Origin: Welwitschia mirabilis
Taxonomy: Eukaryota > Gnetophyta > Gnetopsida > Welwitschiales
Direction: 5' to 3'
Assembly (NCBI GenBank): GCA_051453625.1
Contig: JBOZIK010000001.1
Location: 24,924,849-24,988,848, forward strand
DNA: 64,000 nucleotides
Shown: piece after piece, positions 23,157 to 34,030 of the stretch
How positions within the stretch are numbered: the first letter of the stretch is position 1
Layout of the letters: each line of letters opens with the position of its first letter
Notes under the pieces: generated by a model
Database searches by the model: none
The model's input: the letters and a program-made list of their open reading frames with translations, nothing else
What the model was told of the DNA's origin: nothing
Program-made: the position numbers and the translations under genes

Positions 23157-23981
23157 AGATACAAGAAGAAATCTCAGAAAAATGCAGTTATTATCCAAAT
23201 TTAATGCATTAAAGGCACTTTCTGATGAATAGAGCTTTTCATGATAAAACTGCTAAGTTTCTCCACAAGAAAATCATTAAAGAAGACCACCGTCCCTTTC
23301 ATTGTCCATTTCATCCATTTCTAAGTCCTTAATGAGTGTGCATAACTGCACCTTTTGTTTGTCATTTTTTGTTGTATTTTCCTATAAATAAGAACCCCCA
23401 TCTTGACTTCCCTTCTCATTTTTGATGCACTAGAGATTCTTATGATAGGAGAATAAAAGGCAGGAGATCCATCTTTATGAGTTGTAGAAAGATGTGCACT
23501 CAGTGGAGGGCTAGGTATCTTCTATTAAGACCTGGCTATTTTCTAACCTAGATGAATGTTACTTTTTAATATAAATCTTAATTTTATTTTTATGTTAATG
23601 TTATAGATTTTTTTATGACCCTGATAGTATAATGTTGCCCTTGATCTAGTGATAATTTCTTGGGTGATATAGATTATCAAGGGCAGTCTTAGTTAAGGAT
23701 GAAAGTAACTAGAGTTAATTCCATTTTACATTTACATTTAGAATAGTTGCATCTTGCTTTGTACATTGTACTTTATTTCTTTACATTTATTATTTATTTC
23801 TGGTTCTTATATTCTTTTGCAAAGTAACCTAAGTATCATTTCATAGTATTCAATGTGAATACGACATTTCGGGTCTACTTCCACTCATACTAGTATGATG
23901 TATTGTGTAAGATATCTATTCATTTTATGAATGACAGAATCCTTCTGAACTTAAGCACTTGCACAAATACACACAAAAACA
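23157..23981 (+). repeat. Additional partial LTR (L3) abutting the insertion edge
   Basis: Covers the LTR from about position 100 to its end, with a TATA box at 23,383 and the end ..acacaaaaaca before ccttt. It differs from L2 at many positions (for example gattgaagggaaagagatcc against gaataaaaggcaggagatcc), so it is not a duplicated contig end. Confidence 0.75.
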
Positions 23982-24324
23982 CCTTTGGAAAGAGAGTATT
24001 ATCTTATGAGGTAACTTTCATTATTGTAAAGCTTTGTGGTATGCCTATGAAAACCATTATTTCCTTATGGGGAAGAGAGTGCTTTCTTGCAAGAATACTC
24101 TCATTTGATGTAAGATTGGTGGTGTATAAGAAAACTATTATTTTCTTATAGATCAAGAATATTTAATGGTGTGAATAAAAGATACCCTTTGTATGTGAAT
24201 GTACCCAAGTTAGGGCACCATGTTATTTTTGTAACATTTCTCATTATGATTTTTATTCTTATTAAGTTTCATTTTTATTTAATGGAATTAATGCATTCCT
24301 CCTTTTTGAGTTCAATGATCATCA
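23982..24324 (+). repeat. 5' LTR of copia element, second part
   Basis: Continues the LTR interrupted at 14,744 and matches 43,711-44,220. It contains two tandem units of about 84 bp with the gagagt...actctc inverted repeat. It ends atca, two bases before the primer site. Confidence 0.8.
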
Positions 24325-24326
24325 AC

Positions 24327-24340
24327 TGACATTAGAGTGG
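24327..24340 (+). promoter_or_regulatory. Primer-binding site of copia element (tRNA-Met type)
   Basis: tgacattagagtgg corresponds to TGGTATCAGAGCGG, the initiator tRNA-Met primer site common in plant copia elements. It lies two bases after the LTR end. Confidence 0.7.
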
Positions 24341-24377
24341 GTACCCCAAAACAAGAAGTAACTTTATTTAGTAAACA

Positions 24378-26100
24378 ATGGAAGGGGTGTCATCCATTAA
24401 ACCCCCACTTTTCGATGGGATAAACTATGCCTATTAATAAATGAGGATATGGGTATACTTATAATTTTTTGAGTTTTAAGTATTGTAGATCATAAAAGAA
24501 GGTTACACAGATCCTATAAAAATAATTACATATGCTACAGGTAATACCACTACTCAAATTAAGAAAAAAAAAGAGATTGGACAGATGAAGAAAAAGTTAC
24601 TTTCATGTATAATTCTAAAGCTAATAATTCACTTTATTCCACTTTATCTATAAAAGAGTTTAATAAAATAGTAGGTTTCAGGATGACACAAGAAATTTGG
24701 AATGTTATAATTGGAATATATGAAGGTACTTCCATTGTAAAACAATCTAAGCTTCTAGTTTGGAGAAATTAATTCAAAAATCTAAAGATGAACCAAGAAT
24801 AAAGAATTCATGAATAATTTACCAGAGTATCAAATACTATGAATGAAATATATGGCATTGGAGAAGATCTTCTAGAAGCCAAGGCAATTCAAGAAGTTAT
24901 TAGATCACTAACCCCTGATTACACGCCAAAGACCACAACTATGGAAGAATTCAAATACTTTAATATAATGAAGATAGAAGAGCTATAAAGTAAACTTGCA
25001 ACTTATGAAATGGATCTCATATAAGATGGATCCTTGAAGGAAAAATCTATTACACTTAAGGCAAGATATAATACAAATCATAGATCAAAAGAAAAGACAA
25101 AATAAGATCATGAAGAAGATGATTCTGATGATGAAGGTGAGGAAGTAGCCTTTATCATGAAAAGAGTACATAGAATACTTTTATGTAAGTACAATAGAAG
25201 AGATGAAATCAAAAGATTATTTAGATTTTAAGTAAAAGATAAGTCTAAATGTAAGTCATATAGTAATACTTTGTTTTTAAATGTTTCAAAAATAGAATGT
25301 TGAATATGTAAAGAAAGAGGATATATCACCTCAGAATGCTCTAGTGCTAACAGATAATAGGAACATGAACAAAAAAAGGAGCTAAAAAGGAAGAAATCAT
25401 TCTTTATTAGTTGGGATAATGACAATAAGACTATAGAAGAAGAAACATTAGGTAATAAGAAAGCACATCCTTCCTACATGACCATAGCACACACTTAAGT
25501 ATGATTCAGATACTAAGGCTAACATAGGTATGAGTATTCAAGAAAAATATGATTTAGTTTATGAAGAGTTTATTAATTTGTAAAAATTATGCATAAAAAC
25601 AAAAAAGTTACTTAATATTTGAAAAAAAGACATATAAACAAGAAAAGGATACTTGCAGTAAATTATCCAATGAAAACTTAGCTCTTAAAGCTAAGATTGA
25701 TAGACTAACGTGTTTTTTGAAGAATGTAAGACAAGAAATTTCAGATTCAGAAAATCATTGAAAAATTTACACAAGGAAAAGAAACCTTGAATATCATGCT
25801 TGACCAAAGTAGAAATCCAAATGATAAAAGTGATTTAAGACACAATAAGGCTACAACTAATACTTTAGCTTCTCTATTCGAAAAATGCAATTATAAGCTA
25901 ATGTATGAGCATTTGACATATACAACTAACATCATTTGCTATTATTATCATTGTAGAGGTTATTATCAACATGTATGTCCAATAAAATTTAAAGATAGTA
26001 CTACGCTAACAATTCCAAGAGGCATGGTAGATTGGTACATCATTTTCTACAAGATAAACCAAGGAAAGTTTGGGTATCTAAACCTAAAATAGATATCAGA
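24378..26100 (+). pseudogene. Copia Gag (Sirevirus-like, broken)
   Basis: The ATG at 24,378 reads MEGVSSIKPPLFDGINYAY, the usual copia Gag start. The Gag domain follows in one frame with scattered stops: EIWNVIIGIYEG, VSNTMNEIYGIGEDL, EVIRSLTPDYTPKTTTMEEF, then EELxSKLATYEMDL. An acidic stretch (EEDDSDDEGEEVAF, about 25,110-25,150) precedes a zinc knuckle at about 25,290-25,340 reading CxICKERGYITSEC, with the His replaced by Tyr. A charged segment (LALKAKIDRL, about 25,678-25,707) may be a coiled coil as in Sirevirus Gag. A last knuckle-like segment CYYYHCRGYYQHVCP (about 25,937-25,980) follows. No protease comes after it. Confidence 0.78.
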
Positions 26101-27012
26101 ACCAAGAAAAATACCCTTATCACATATGTAGTAGTTACTTAAGGAATAACAATTATGTTACAAACCAATGCAATAATTATTTTGTTGTTAATAATACTGT
26201 AAAATCTCAAGGCATTAAAGGATATACTAATTCACACAAAAAGATAGAGATTGGGCCTTGCCAATGAGGTAAGTAAAGTGGATAACATCCTTAACATCTC
26301 CACTCCATTACATTTATCTTATGAGTTGAGATTATAATTATATGTAGTTTGTGTAGTTAAAATTTAAATTATGTTTTTGATTTTTAGCTTCTCAAAGTAT
26401 TATTATTATTATTATGGTTATGATAGTCATAGATTTTTTTCAAAAAAATTTGACAATTTTATTGCAGACTTCTTAAGTTTTATAGATGTCTTTAACTAAG
26501 ACCTGTTAAAATTTATAAACATCTTGAAATTAGATGTCTTGAATTTTAAAGATGTCTTGGAAGGGCAGGTATGCTATTTTAATTCTTTGAATTAGATGTC
26601 TTAGTTTTCGCAGATATTTTGACAATAGCAAAATGTATTGAAAATGTTTTAATAATAGATGTTTTGAAATTTTTAGACATCTACTTTTTGCATTTTAGAC
26701 ATCTTGATATTTGTAGATGTCTTGACTATACTATTGTAGAAATAAAAATGTGCTAAAAGCTATGGTTTTAACCCTTGTTAATAACAAAAGGAATCATCAA
26801 ATCTTATTTTTAAGGATTCACTCAACACATGTCTCTATACAGTGAATTTTTAGGCTACATTTTTTCTAGATTTCTCAAGGTAGATATCTTAAATTCTTGA
26901 GAGATCTCGGCAATAAGAAAAACAACATTTTCTTGTAAACATGTGCACATTTTTTCACAGTTTTTTGCATTCCAGTTGATTTATTATCAGTTCTTCATTC
27001 TATTTTGTAAAA
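26101..27012 (+). other. Spacer between Gag and 3' ORF in copia element
   Basis: No pol domain is found. The stretch has a strong splice-donor-like gag|gtaagt (GT at 26,269-26,270) and acceptor-like tttttag (ends 26,387) and attgcag (ends 26,467). A cluster of agatgtct/agacatct words lies at 26,480-26,725. Confidence 0.5.
26480..26725. repeat. Cluster of agatgtct / agacatct words
   Basis: At least seven exact or one-off copies in both orientations, including an inverted pair AGACATCT (26,697-26,704) and AGATGTCT (26,715-26,722). The same words cluster in the LTRs at 13,915-14,175 and 42,860-43,140. Confidence 0.7.
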
Positions 27013-27103
27013 ATGATGAGAATAAAGGAAGTAGGAACCTCTAAGGGTAAGGAACAAGCTTCAAAATGATTAAGATTAAAAGATGAATCACAGTTCTATC
27101 ATA
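27013..27103 (+). pseudogene. Copia 3' ORF, first part (before gypsy-2 insertion)
   Basis: Starts MMRIKEVGTSKGKEQASK, has one TGA at codon 19, and continues as LRLKDESQFYHK. It is interrupted by gypsy-2. The same frame resumes after the second target repeat at 39,734. The basic, Ser/Lys-rich start is common in the plant 'putative transposon protein' family. Confidence 0.6.
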
Positions 27104-27108
27104 AGACG
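27104..27108. repeat. Target-site duplication, left copy (gypsy-2)
   Basis: agacg, matching agaca at 39,729-39,733 with one transition. Confidence 0.75.
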
Positions 27109-28366
27109 TGTTGCAGTTTGTATTTATGCAATCTTTTACATTCTTATTAAATCTTATTAATCACAAATATATATTGCAAAACATCAAACACTAGTATATA
27201 CCACTATGACCCGAATGTTGTAATTCATTAAAGGCATAGAAGAGAAGAAAGAGAATCGATTTCAAATGAAATATTTCTGTATTTTATTTTAAGTAGAACA
27301 AAATAAAAATGCAAAGTAAACAATGCAAGTAAACACATTATGCAAATAAAATTCAAAAGTAATTCAAATGCAATATCTATTCAATTACCAAATCAACCTA
27401 TTATAGAGATTAGACCTATATAACCTAGATCAATTAAGGAAATCCATCACTAGATTAAAACTAACCTAAGCTATTAGGTGTGTTAAATAGAATATGAAAA
27501 TAGAGTAAGTAAATATGAAATAAAATGCAATGCACCTAAACTACTAGTGTCAATGTTAACAAAGGTTGCCCTCATGATTTATATCATAGATAAGGCTGTC
27601 AAAAAATTATTAGTAATAGAAACCATAAAGAAGATGCATGTAATAAAAGATATAAAAAGAGAAATACATTTTTGATTATATTCTAACCAACATTCATGTT
27701 ATAATATAGCAACATGTCAATGAAGGATATACATTCCAACGCTAAGGAAGAAATTTCTCTGTAACAATAAGAGATGAATCTCCTATCCTTTGATATTTTG
27801 TCATGAGAATTTCTAGCATCAAAGAATATAAAATTGGAGTTAAGGATCAAGGAGGTATTTATTATAAATAAAACTATTAAAATAGCAAACACTAACATAC
27901 ATAATAGAATCCTAGTGGCCGTGTAAGAAGGCACATCATACATGGTGAAAGTTTGATGAAGTTTTGTGAATAGTTATTTTTAGGTGTCATCTTACTAGTC
28001 ATTTGAATTATAGAAGATGATGTCATATCATATATGATCCACGTCAGTTACTAGTTTGGTCCACTAAGCATCCTATTTAGCATGACGTCTTCTATCATCC
28101 ATACTATCATACAGATGATAAGATTAACGATAAGCTTTATAGAGTTGTTTCTTATATCAGATCAGCCTCTTTAATTATAGGATTTCTATTCTAGATAAGA
28201 AGTATTATAATTGCCTAAAATGGTATCAAATGTAATAAATATTGCATGTTTTTGTGATATTTTCCTCAAATCTCTATTATCATCGAAACTTAGCATAAAC
28301 TTATCTAATATCCTCCAAAACTACTCTAAATACTCTATTAAATGCATACAATTTGATAGCACAACA
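27109..28366 (-). repeat. 3' LTR of gypsy-2
   Basis: Edges tgttgcag (plus, left) and gcacaaca (plus, right), giving TG...CA on the minus strand. It is homologous to 7,389-8,636 and 38,467-39,728. A TATA-like ttataaataaaac lies near 27,863 (TTTATTTATAATAAATA on the minus strand). A palindrome pair lies at 27,984 and 28,090. Confidence 0.88.
27984..28134. repeat. Pair of palindromes in gypsy-2 3' LTR
   Basis: 27,984-28,023 has gtcatctt, gtcatttgaattat and aagatgatgt. 28,090-28,134 has ctatcatcc, tatcatacagatgata and aacgataag. Spacing is 106 bp. Confidence 0.65.
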
Positions 28367-28383
28367 TAGTGCCTCAGTTAGCC
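28367..28383 (-). promoter_or_regulatory. Polypurine tract, gypsy-2
   Basis: The minus strand reads ggctaactgaggcacta directly before TGTTGTGCT. It is the counterpart of the gypsy-3 tract at 22,265 and slightly worn. Confidence 0.55.
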
Positions 28384-28532
28384 TTATCAGCCCCTGATAC
28401 AAGTAGGCAATAATTATGATTACAAGCCAAATTAACTTAAAGATAAATCAACTAGGAAAAAACTTAAAATATCATCATGTGGGAGAAAAATAGATAAGTG
28501 GATATTTTACCTATTGAAAATAAGTGGCCATA

Positions 28533-28574
28533 CTATCATCCTATATGTCATCCAGATAATGAAGGAGATGATAG
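28533..28574. repeat. Single two-tier palindrome near 3' LTR of gypsy-2
   Basis: Perfect outer arms CTATCATC (28,533-28,540) and GATGATAG (28,567-28,574), with inner gtcatc..gataat. Confidence 0.75.
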
Positions 28575-29149
28575 GCTGAAAAAATATTCTTGAAAAATAG
28601 AATCCTATGAAATTTTTTTTAGAAAGATAAACATTAAAACACAATAAAATTAACAACCCCTAGTTAAATATACAACACATCATAAAAATAATCATGTGTA
28701 ACATAAAAAAATCATCATGATAAAATGTCTTAAAAATATATAAATGATGTGTACAATATTTCAAAAATGAAAGCATCCATCATAATAATACTTAAAAAAT
28801 GATATATCTATTAAAACATGAGTTTTTAAGTACAATTCATAGAGGGAAGGTACATAATATAATATAATAAATCACTTCCCTTATCATGCTAGAATGAACT
28901 CCTGATGTGCTAGAGGCTTAGGTGTAGGTGAAGAAAATGGAGGATGGTTAAAATATACAAAGAAATGATGGTCAAGAAATATTATGATAGATCATATAGT
29001 CTCATCTCTATCTTCTCTAATTGCTTCTAGGATTTCAAATATTACACCATGCTTAATGCATAATATGTAATCATGCATATCATTCAACTACTCCTCAGTG
29101 TACTATACTCTTCTTTCAACTATGAATATCCTCTAATGTAGCTTAGTAA

Positions 29150-30000
29150 AGTCAATCCATAGCCTCTATAAGGTCTTTTGCTATATCTACCAGCAGAGCT
29201 TGTATTTTCTTAAAGGTAATGCCAACTGTAGGTCTTTCTGTCTCTCTTAGAAGCTGTATGCCCATGTTATGTAGGTAATAAGCTGATGTCTAAAGATGTA
29301 TAAGATGCTACTCACCCACAGGCTCAGGTATACTGAAGCATATAAAAATAGATGAGAGGAGGTATGGATATCCCAGAGTTTGAATGTGATAAGTCTCAAT
29401 CATTATTTAGAGTCTTCTTCAAATAAAAGTCAGAAGATCTATCTGCTCTCCTTGTCTGAACACTGCTAACATCTATAGATGGACTATCATTACATGACTA
29501 TCATGAAAACATGAGCTAATGTTATGAATCAATACTCTATGTGAAATCCAATAGGTAAGTAATAGATGTATAACCAAAACTCCCCTCCTATTATCAATAA
29601 CATCAATTGATATATCTAATGTTACATCATAAGCATGATGCTTCTTTATACTACTAGGTGAATGAATATGTATGCTCCTATTATCATCTAACTCAATAAC
29701 AATAGTGATGTGGCTTGGGATAATAGATACATCATGGTCATGGATCATAGCTATAATCATATTAACCAAGCAGTCATGATTATCAACTTACCACTCAATG
29801 TGCATCATGTCCTAAAATTCTCTCATCTCGAAGAAATAAAAGACTCCATGCAAATTAAAAATCCATCTAAGCTATAAATCCATTAATCTTTGATCTACCT
29901 ATGACTCAGTCCTCCTTATAAAGTCTTCAAAGTATCTCTTTACACTGATAGAAGCTGACTAAATAGACATGGATTAAGCCTAAGATGGGGGATGCATAGG
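29150..30000 (-). pseudogene. Decayed extra ORF between integrase and 3' LTR of gypsy-2
   Basis: One minus-strand frame stays largely open for about 280 codons with scattered TAG/TAA stops. From about 29,955 downward it reads KRYFEDFIRRTES, then WIFNLHGVFYFFEMR, the 98-codon clean stretch 29,473-29,769 (IHDHDVSIIPSHIT, DDNRSIHIHSPSSIKKHHAY), then LGYPYLLSSIFICFSIPEPVG and QLLRETERPTVGITF. The position is that of the extra or env-like ORF of some Athila/Tat elements. The layout (Trp/Phe-rich head, middle, then LGYP..IPEP) loosely resembles Athila ORF1-type or plant 'putative transposon protein' domains, but no diagnostic motif is certain. No clear transmembrane segment is visible. Confidence 0.5.
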
Positions 30001-30599
30001 CTTCACATGCTCAATCATAAGTGAAAGTAGTGGATCTGCCTTTTACTCTGATAGCTTAGCCTCTACATCCTATCTAGCTCATTACATGTGTGACCTAATC
30101 AATGAAAAATGTAAACGTAGTACATAAGATAAAGTGGAAATCATTGAAATGTGTTACATAAGAGCTCTAAACAACCCTAGAAATTGTTTTTTTTTGTTTA
30201 AAAATCATGAAAGTATGTTCTACCTCCATTAAGAAAATCAATGTCTCGTATTGTCTAATAATGTAAATAAAAAGCACAAGTCACGAGAAAAATGAAAAAG
30301 TGTAAAATAGGCAGGCCTCATAAAAGGTTAAAAATGAAAATTCTCAAATAAAAAATCTAATCTAATAGAAGCATAGAGCTCATCATGCTGATCATTTTTC
30401 TCATAAGGACTATTATGTTTTAGCTTATAGTTTTCAAGAAAATGAGTTTCAAAGATAACAATCTAATTCTACCTTGTAAAACATATAACTTTAGATATCT
30501 TGCAAAACACTCAATGAAAATTAGATCCATAAGTACCAAATAGAAGAGCACGAAAAAGTGAATGATATATGAAAAGTAAACTCTGAAAGACTAAAAAAG

Positions 30600-30810
30600 G
30601 AAAGAAAAAAGATAATAAGGAAGAGAAAAATATACCTCATTTTGATAAATTCACTCGAATCTCATAATCTGAGGCACTAAACTCATTGGTAAAAGTTTCA
30701 AGAATAAAAAAAAATAAAAAAAGATAATAAGGAAGAGAAAAACATACCACATTTTGATAAATTCATTCAAATTTCATAATCTAAGGCACTAAACTCATTG
30801 GTGAAAGTTA
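30600..30810. repeat. Local tandem duplication, about 114-bp period
   Basis: 'agataataaggaagagaaaaa' starts near 30,610 and again near 30,723. Both are followed by ttttgataaattca, 'ctcataatct/ttcataatct' and gcactaaactcattggt. Confidence 0.8.
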
Positions 30811-30987
30811 CAAGACATCAGTTGAATTAAATGTAATGATGGTATTTCAAAATCATAGATGAAAACAATGTAAGAATGAAGAAAAATGTTGGAAAAGAAG
30901 GTCAGGCCATGGTTTTATCATACTATTATTTACTTAGGTCTTCCAAATGATAGCCTTAGGAAGACTATTAGAAAAATCTTAGATGTT

Positions 30988-31019
30988 ATCCACCTTGTCA
31001 TCTGAATGACTTGGTGGAT
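30988..31019. repeat. Perfect two-tier palindrome (best preserved copy)
   Basis: Outer arms ATCCACC (30,988-30,994) and GGTGGAT (31,013-31,019), tt/tt spacers, inner arms GTCAT (30,997-31,001) and ATGAC (31,006-31,010), loop ctga. All 12 arm pairs are perfect. Confidence 0.9.
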
Positions 31020-31839
31020 GATGGTATTTTAAAAAGATTCAAAAAAATGAAAATGTCAGTAGAAAAAAGTTAGCTTAGATATCAATGTAAAGGTATCAGA
31101 ATTTATTAAAAAAATCCAAAATATAGAGAATTGTGAATAATTGTGATGAATAAGAATCAAGAATAGGACAAAATTTAAATAATTAAAAGATAGAGTGATG
31201 AAAATATGCTAGTTAGAATAAATCATGACAAATAATCATGAAAATATGTAGAACTCTAAAATACTCAAAGGAACATTATGAAAATCATAGAGAACATAAA
31301 CTAATCAAAATGCTAAAATAAAATTAACATTTATTGATAAAACAATATAAGTAAAAACAAAAATAACAATAAGAAAACTACTAAATGATAACATCTTAAA
31401 AATGATAATAGAAAAGCATAGAAATAACTTTGAAATAATAAATCAAACAACTAAAGAAAAATAGAATGAAAATGAACAACTAGAAAGATGAAGAAAATAG
31501 CATATCTATCTTAAATTCTAACCTAGCAAACCTTCTCAGAAGACAGCATAAAGTTATCTTTAGTAAAGATGCATGACAAAATGTACCACCTTCACAAAGT
31601 ATTGCTTAATAAGATAGTGATTATAACAATATCAAAGATTAAAGTGCTCTAAACAATAAATGATAAGATCAAAAAGTAATCAGAAATAAACTCACCTACT
31701 CACATCCTAAAATACATTTAAATTCTCAAAAGTGAAATAATCAAATGGGAATACTAAGAGTCTAGGAAATAAGAAATACCTCTAATAATACTAGGAATAG
31801 AACTGATCCCATAATCTTAAAGTTTTATTACTATCTTCT

Positions 31840-32028
31840 ATAATGAAGGGAGTGCAACGACAATTAGATAAGTAAGGACCAACAAAGCATGATCAACTAA
31901 CCCCCTAGTAGAATTTTCATAGATACTAACTCACCAAAGATTTATTTTTAAAAAATTTACCCCAGTATGATAGGACATCATGCTGATCATGTATTTAGCA
32001 AAGATACAATAGATTATGATCATTATTC

Positions 32029-32030
<2 letters not shown>
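31840..32030 (-). other. Conserved non-coding block after integrase in gypsy-2
   Basis: The minus strand matches the R1/R2 block of gypsy-3, reading ctactaggggg.tagttgatcatgctt.gttggtccttact and ttgcactccctt. It is the counterpart of 60-175 in gypsy-1. Confidence 0.6.

Positions 32031-32103
<73 letters not shown>
32031..32103. repeat. (TC)n followed by (TA)n microsatellite
   Basis: About 42 bp of TC repeats with one interruption, then about 30 bp of TA repeats, ending in a T-run before a 148-N gap (32,133-32,280). Confidence 0.95.
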
Positions 32104-32105
<2 letters not shown>

Positions 32106-32439
32106 TTTTTTTTTTAAAAAATAAATCACACANNNNNNNNNNNNNNNNNNNNNNNNNNNNNNNNNNNNNNNNNNNNNNNNNNNNNNNNNNNNNNNNNNNN
32201 NNNNNNNNNNNNNNNNNNNNNNNNNNNNNNNNNNNNNNNNNNNNNNNNNNNNNNNNNNNNNNNNNNNNNNNNNNNNNNNNATAACTCAAGTTAGAGATGA
32301 TCAAGTGATATCATAAGACTAACTAAAGAAATTAGCTAAGAGAGAATTTAGACAATGATAGAAAGGAAGTCTTCCTCATCGAGAAAAATATTGAAAACAA
32401 GTGCTTCTATTATTTTCAAATTTTTATGAAAAGGCTTTT

Positions 32440-33440
32440 TGTATATTTTCAACATTTATTCACTAACTTTCTGAGTCTCCTTAGCGTCTAATTTAGAAAA
32501 CTCAATAGAGCCATTAGAATATTTATAAGATAAGGACCTAATCATTTAGAGGTCAACTTATTATGTAAAATATGTATTCTATTTATATAAAGAACAAGTC
32601 AATCAGGTTCAAGCTTTTTATGAAGTAAATTATTATCATGTTTGAACTTAGCTTAAACTCTATGAATGAGTTGATAATATATGGCAAGAGTATGTTTTTT
32701 ATTTAAATAACTAATTTGAGCTAATTTATTTTATAATTTTCATATAAGTCCATAATATTAAGTTGATAGGAAGAATGATAAGAGTTATAATAGACATCAA
32801 CTGGTAAAATACCAACTTTTTTGTATATAAGGTAAAATACCAAGAAACTTATGCCAAGTAGCATGATAAGCCCAAAGAACATCGTTAAGCTTAGAAGCCC
32901 AAGATTTCTTATTAATGGAGATAAATTTTTAGAGCATTTTATTTATTTCTCTATTTGCATTTTTAGCCTAACCATTGATTTGTGGATGATAAGAACAAGA
33001 TACTTTATGTTCAATTCCAATGGATACAAGAAGTTTTCTAAAATGATGATTGATAAAATGAGTTTCTTAATTAATAATGATAATTATAGGAAAGCCAAAA
33101 CATTGAAAAATATGAGTTCTAATAAAATTGCAAATAGTTTAGGCATCATTTGTAAAAGTAAAATAGCTTCAACCTATTTAGTGAAATAATCAACAATCAC
33201 TAAAATGTAATTCCTATTATTATAAGGTGGTTTAATATGGCCTATAAAATTAATTTTCTAATAATTAAAAAGTTTACATTCTAAAATAGGTTTAAGAGGC
33301 ATATCTTGAAAATGAATAAGGATACCATAACATTGACAAAAATCACACCTTCTAGTAAAATTTAAAGAGTCCTAAGAAAGATTAGGCCAATTAAAACTAG
33401 AGTGAAGTATTTTCATTGTTCTTTTCTATCCACTAAAATG
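32440..33440 (-). pseudogene. Integrase of gypsy-2 (broken)
   Basis: The nucleotide sequence parallels 780-1,740 of gypsy-1 throughout, for example aacatcgttaagcttagaagcccaagatttcttatta and ttcaacctatttagtgaaataatcaaca. The latter is the minus-strand coding for the VDYxTKWVEA catalytic segment. Stops and frameshifts are more frequent than in gypsy-1. An open frame on the opposite strand (32,851-33,189) is only a shadow. Confidence 0.75.
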
Positions 33441-33479
33441 ACCTTTACAAACATCACCCTGGCAAAGATGAAAGATGTC

Positions 33480-34030
33480 TAATTTTTCCAATGTAAGCAC
33501 ACATTTTCTTATAATTTGATCTTTACAAAGATGTGGCTCTATTTATTTATACTTACCTATTCTATAGAGAAAATGTTTTCCTTGATTGTGAGATGCTGTG
33601 ATGTTTCTATGGAAACAAGATAATTAACTATGTTAGCATATTAAGGAGGAGTATGAAGATAAGATATGACAAAAATTTATTCATCTAAAAAATGATCATT
33701 AATTATAAGACCATCAAGAGGAGAAGAAAGACATGATAAATGATTTACTACATTATTATATTTCTTATTTTATCAATGATCATAAGATTAAATTATTTCA
33801 TGAGGGGGATCATATAACAATTATAGCACTAGAATATTTCTTAATCATGAGGTATCTAATGGCTGCATGATTAGTATAAACATTTATCTAAAAGGCTAAA
33901 AAATAGTATCTAAGAGTATCAAGGTAAAAGATTATGGCTAACATTTCTTTCTTGGTAGCAGTATAATCTAATTAGGCTTTAGAAAAAATTTTGCTATGAT
34001 AACATATAAATTTAAAATTATTTTCAAAAT
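33480..34030 (-). pseudogene. RNase H and connection region of gypsy-2 (broken)
   Basis: Aligned with 1,830-2,350 of gypsy-1: the minus strand codes for remnants of the LSKA..N.TTTKK, LRYLMT and LIR segments, followed by the PWYADIVNYL-type connector. All are interrupted by stops. Confidence 0.65.

Larger units (their letters stand above)
14745..23981 (+). mobile_element. Ty3/gypsy element gypsy-3, deletion derivative without RT/integrase
   Basis: Plus-strand element in the copia LTR, flanked by ccctt (14,740-14,744) and ccttt (23,982-23,986), an imperfect 5-bp target duplication. The order is LTR, tRNA-Asp primer site, leader with palindromes, gag, protease, a short unexplained ORF, two copies of a 3' block, polypurine tract, LTR, and a second partial LTR. 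Gag and protease match gypsy-1 and gypsy-2. RT, RNase H and integrase are absent: the sequence passes from the post-protease region (18,440) to the 3' block (18,745) within about 300 bp. Confidence 0.82.
30001..31830 (-). other. Gypsy-2 3' region, no gene seen
   Basis: AT-rich and full of stops. It has an imperfect local duplication at about 30,600-30,810 (gataataaggaagagaaaaa.ata.c..attttgataaattcatt.). The perfect palindrome at 30,988 lies here. Confidence 0.5.

Noticed and set aside
7411-32103. Microsatellites at 7,411 and 32,031 as possible regulatory or recombination sites
   Set aside because: Ordinary dinucleotide runs. Each is present in only one family copy and adjacent to no other signal.
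32851-33189. 112-codon plus-strand open frame
   Set aside because: Antisense shadow of the gypsy-2 integrase.
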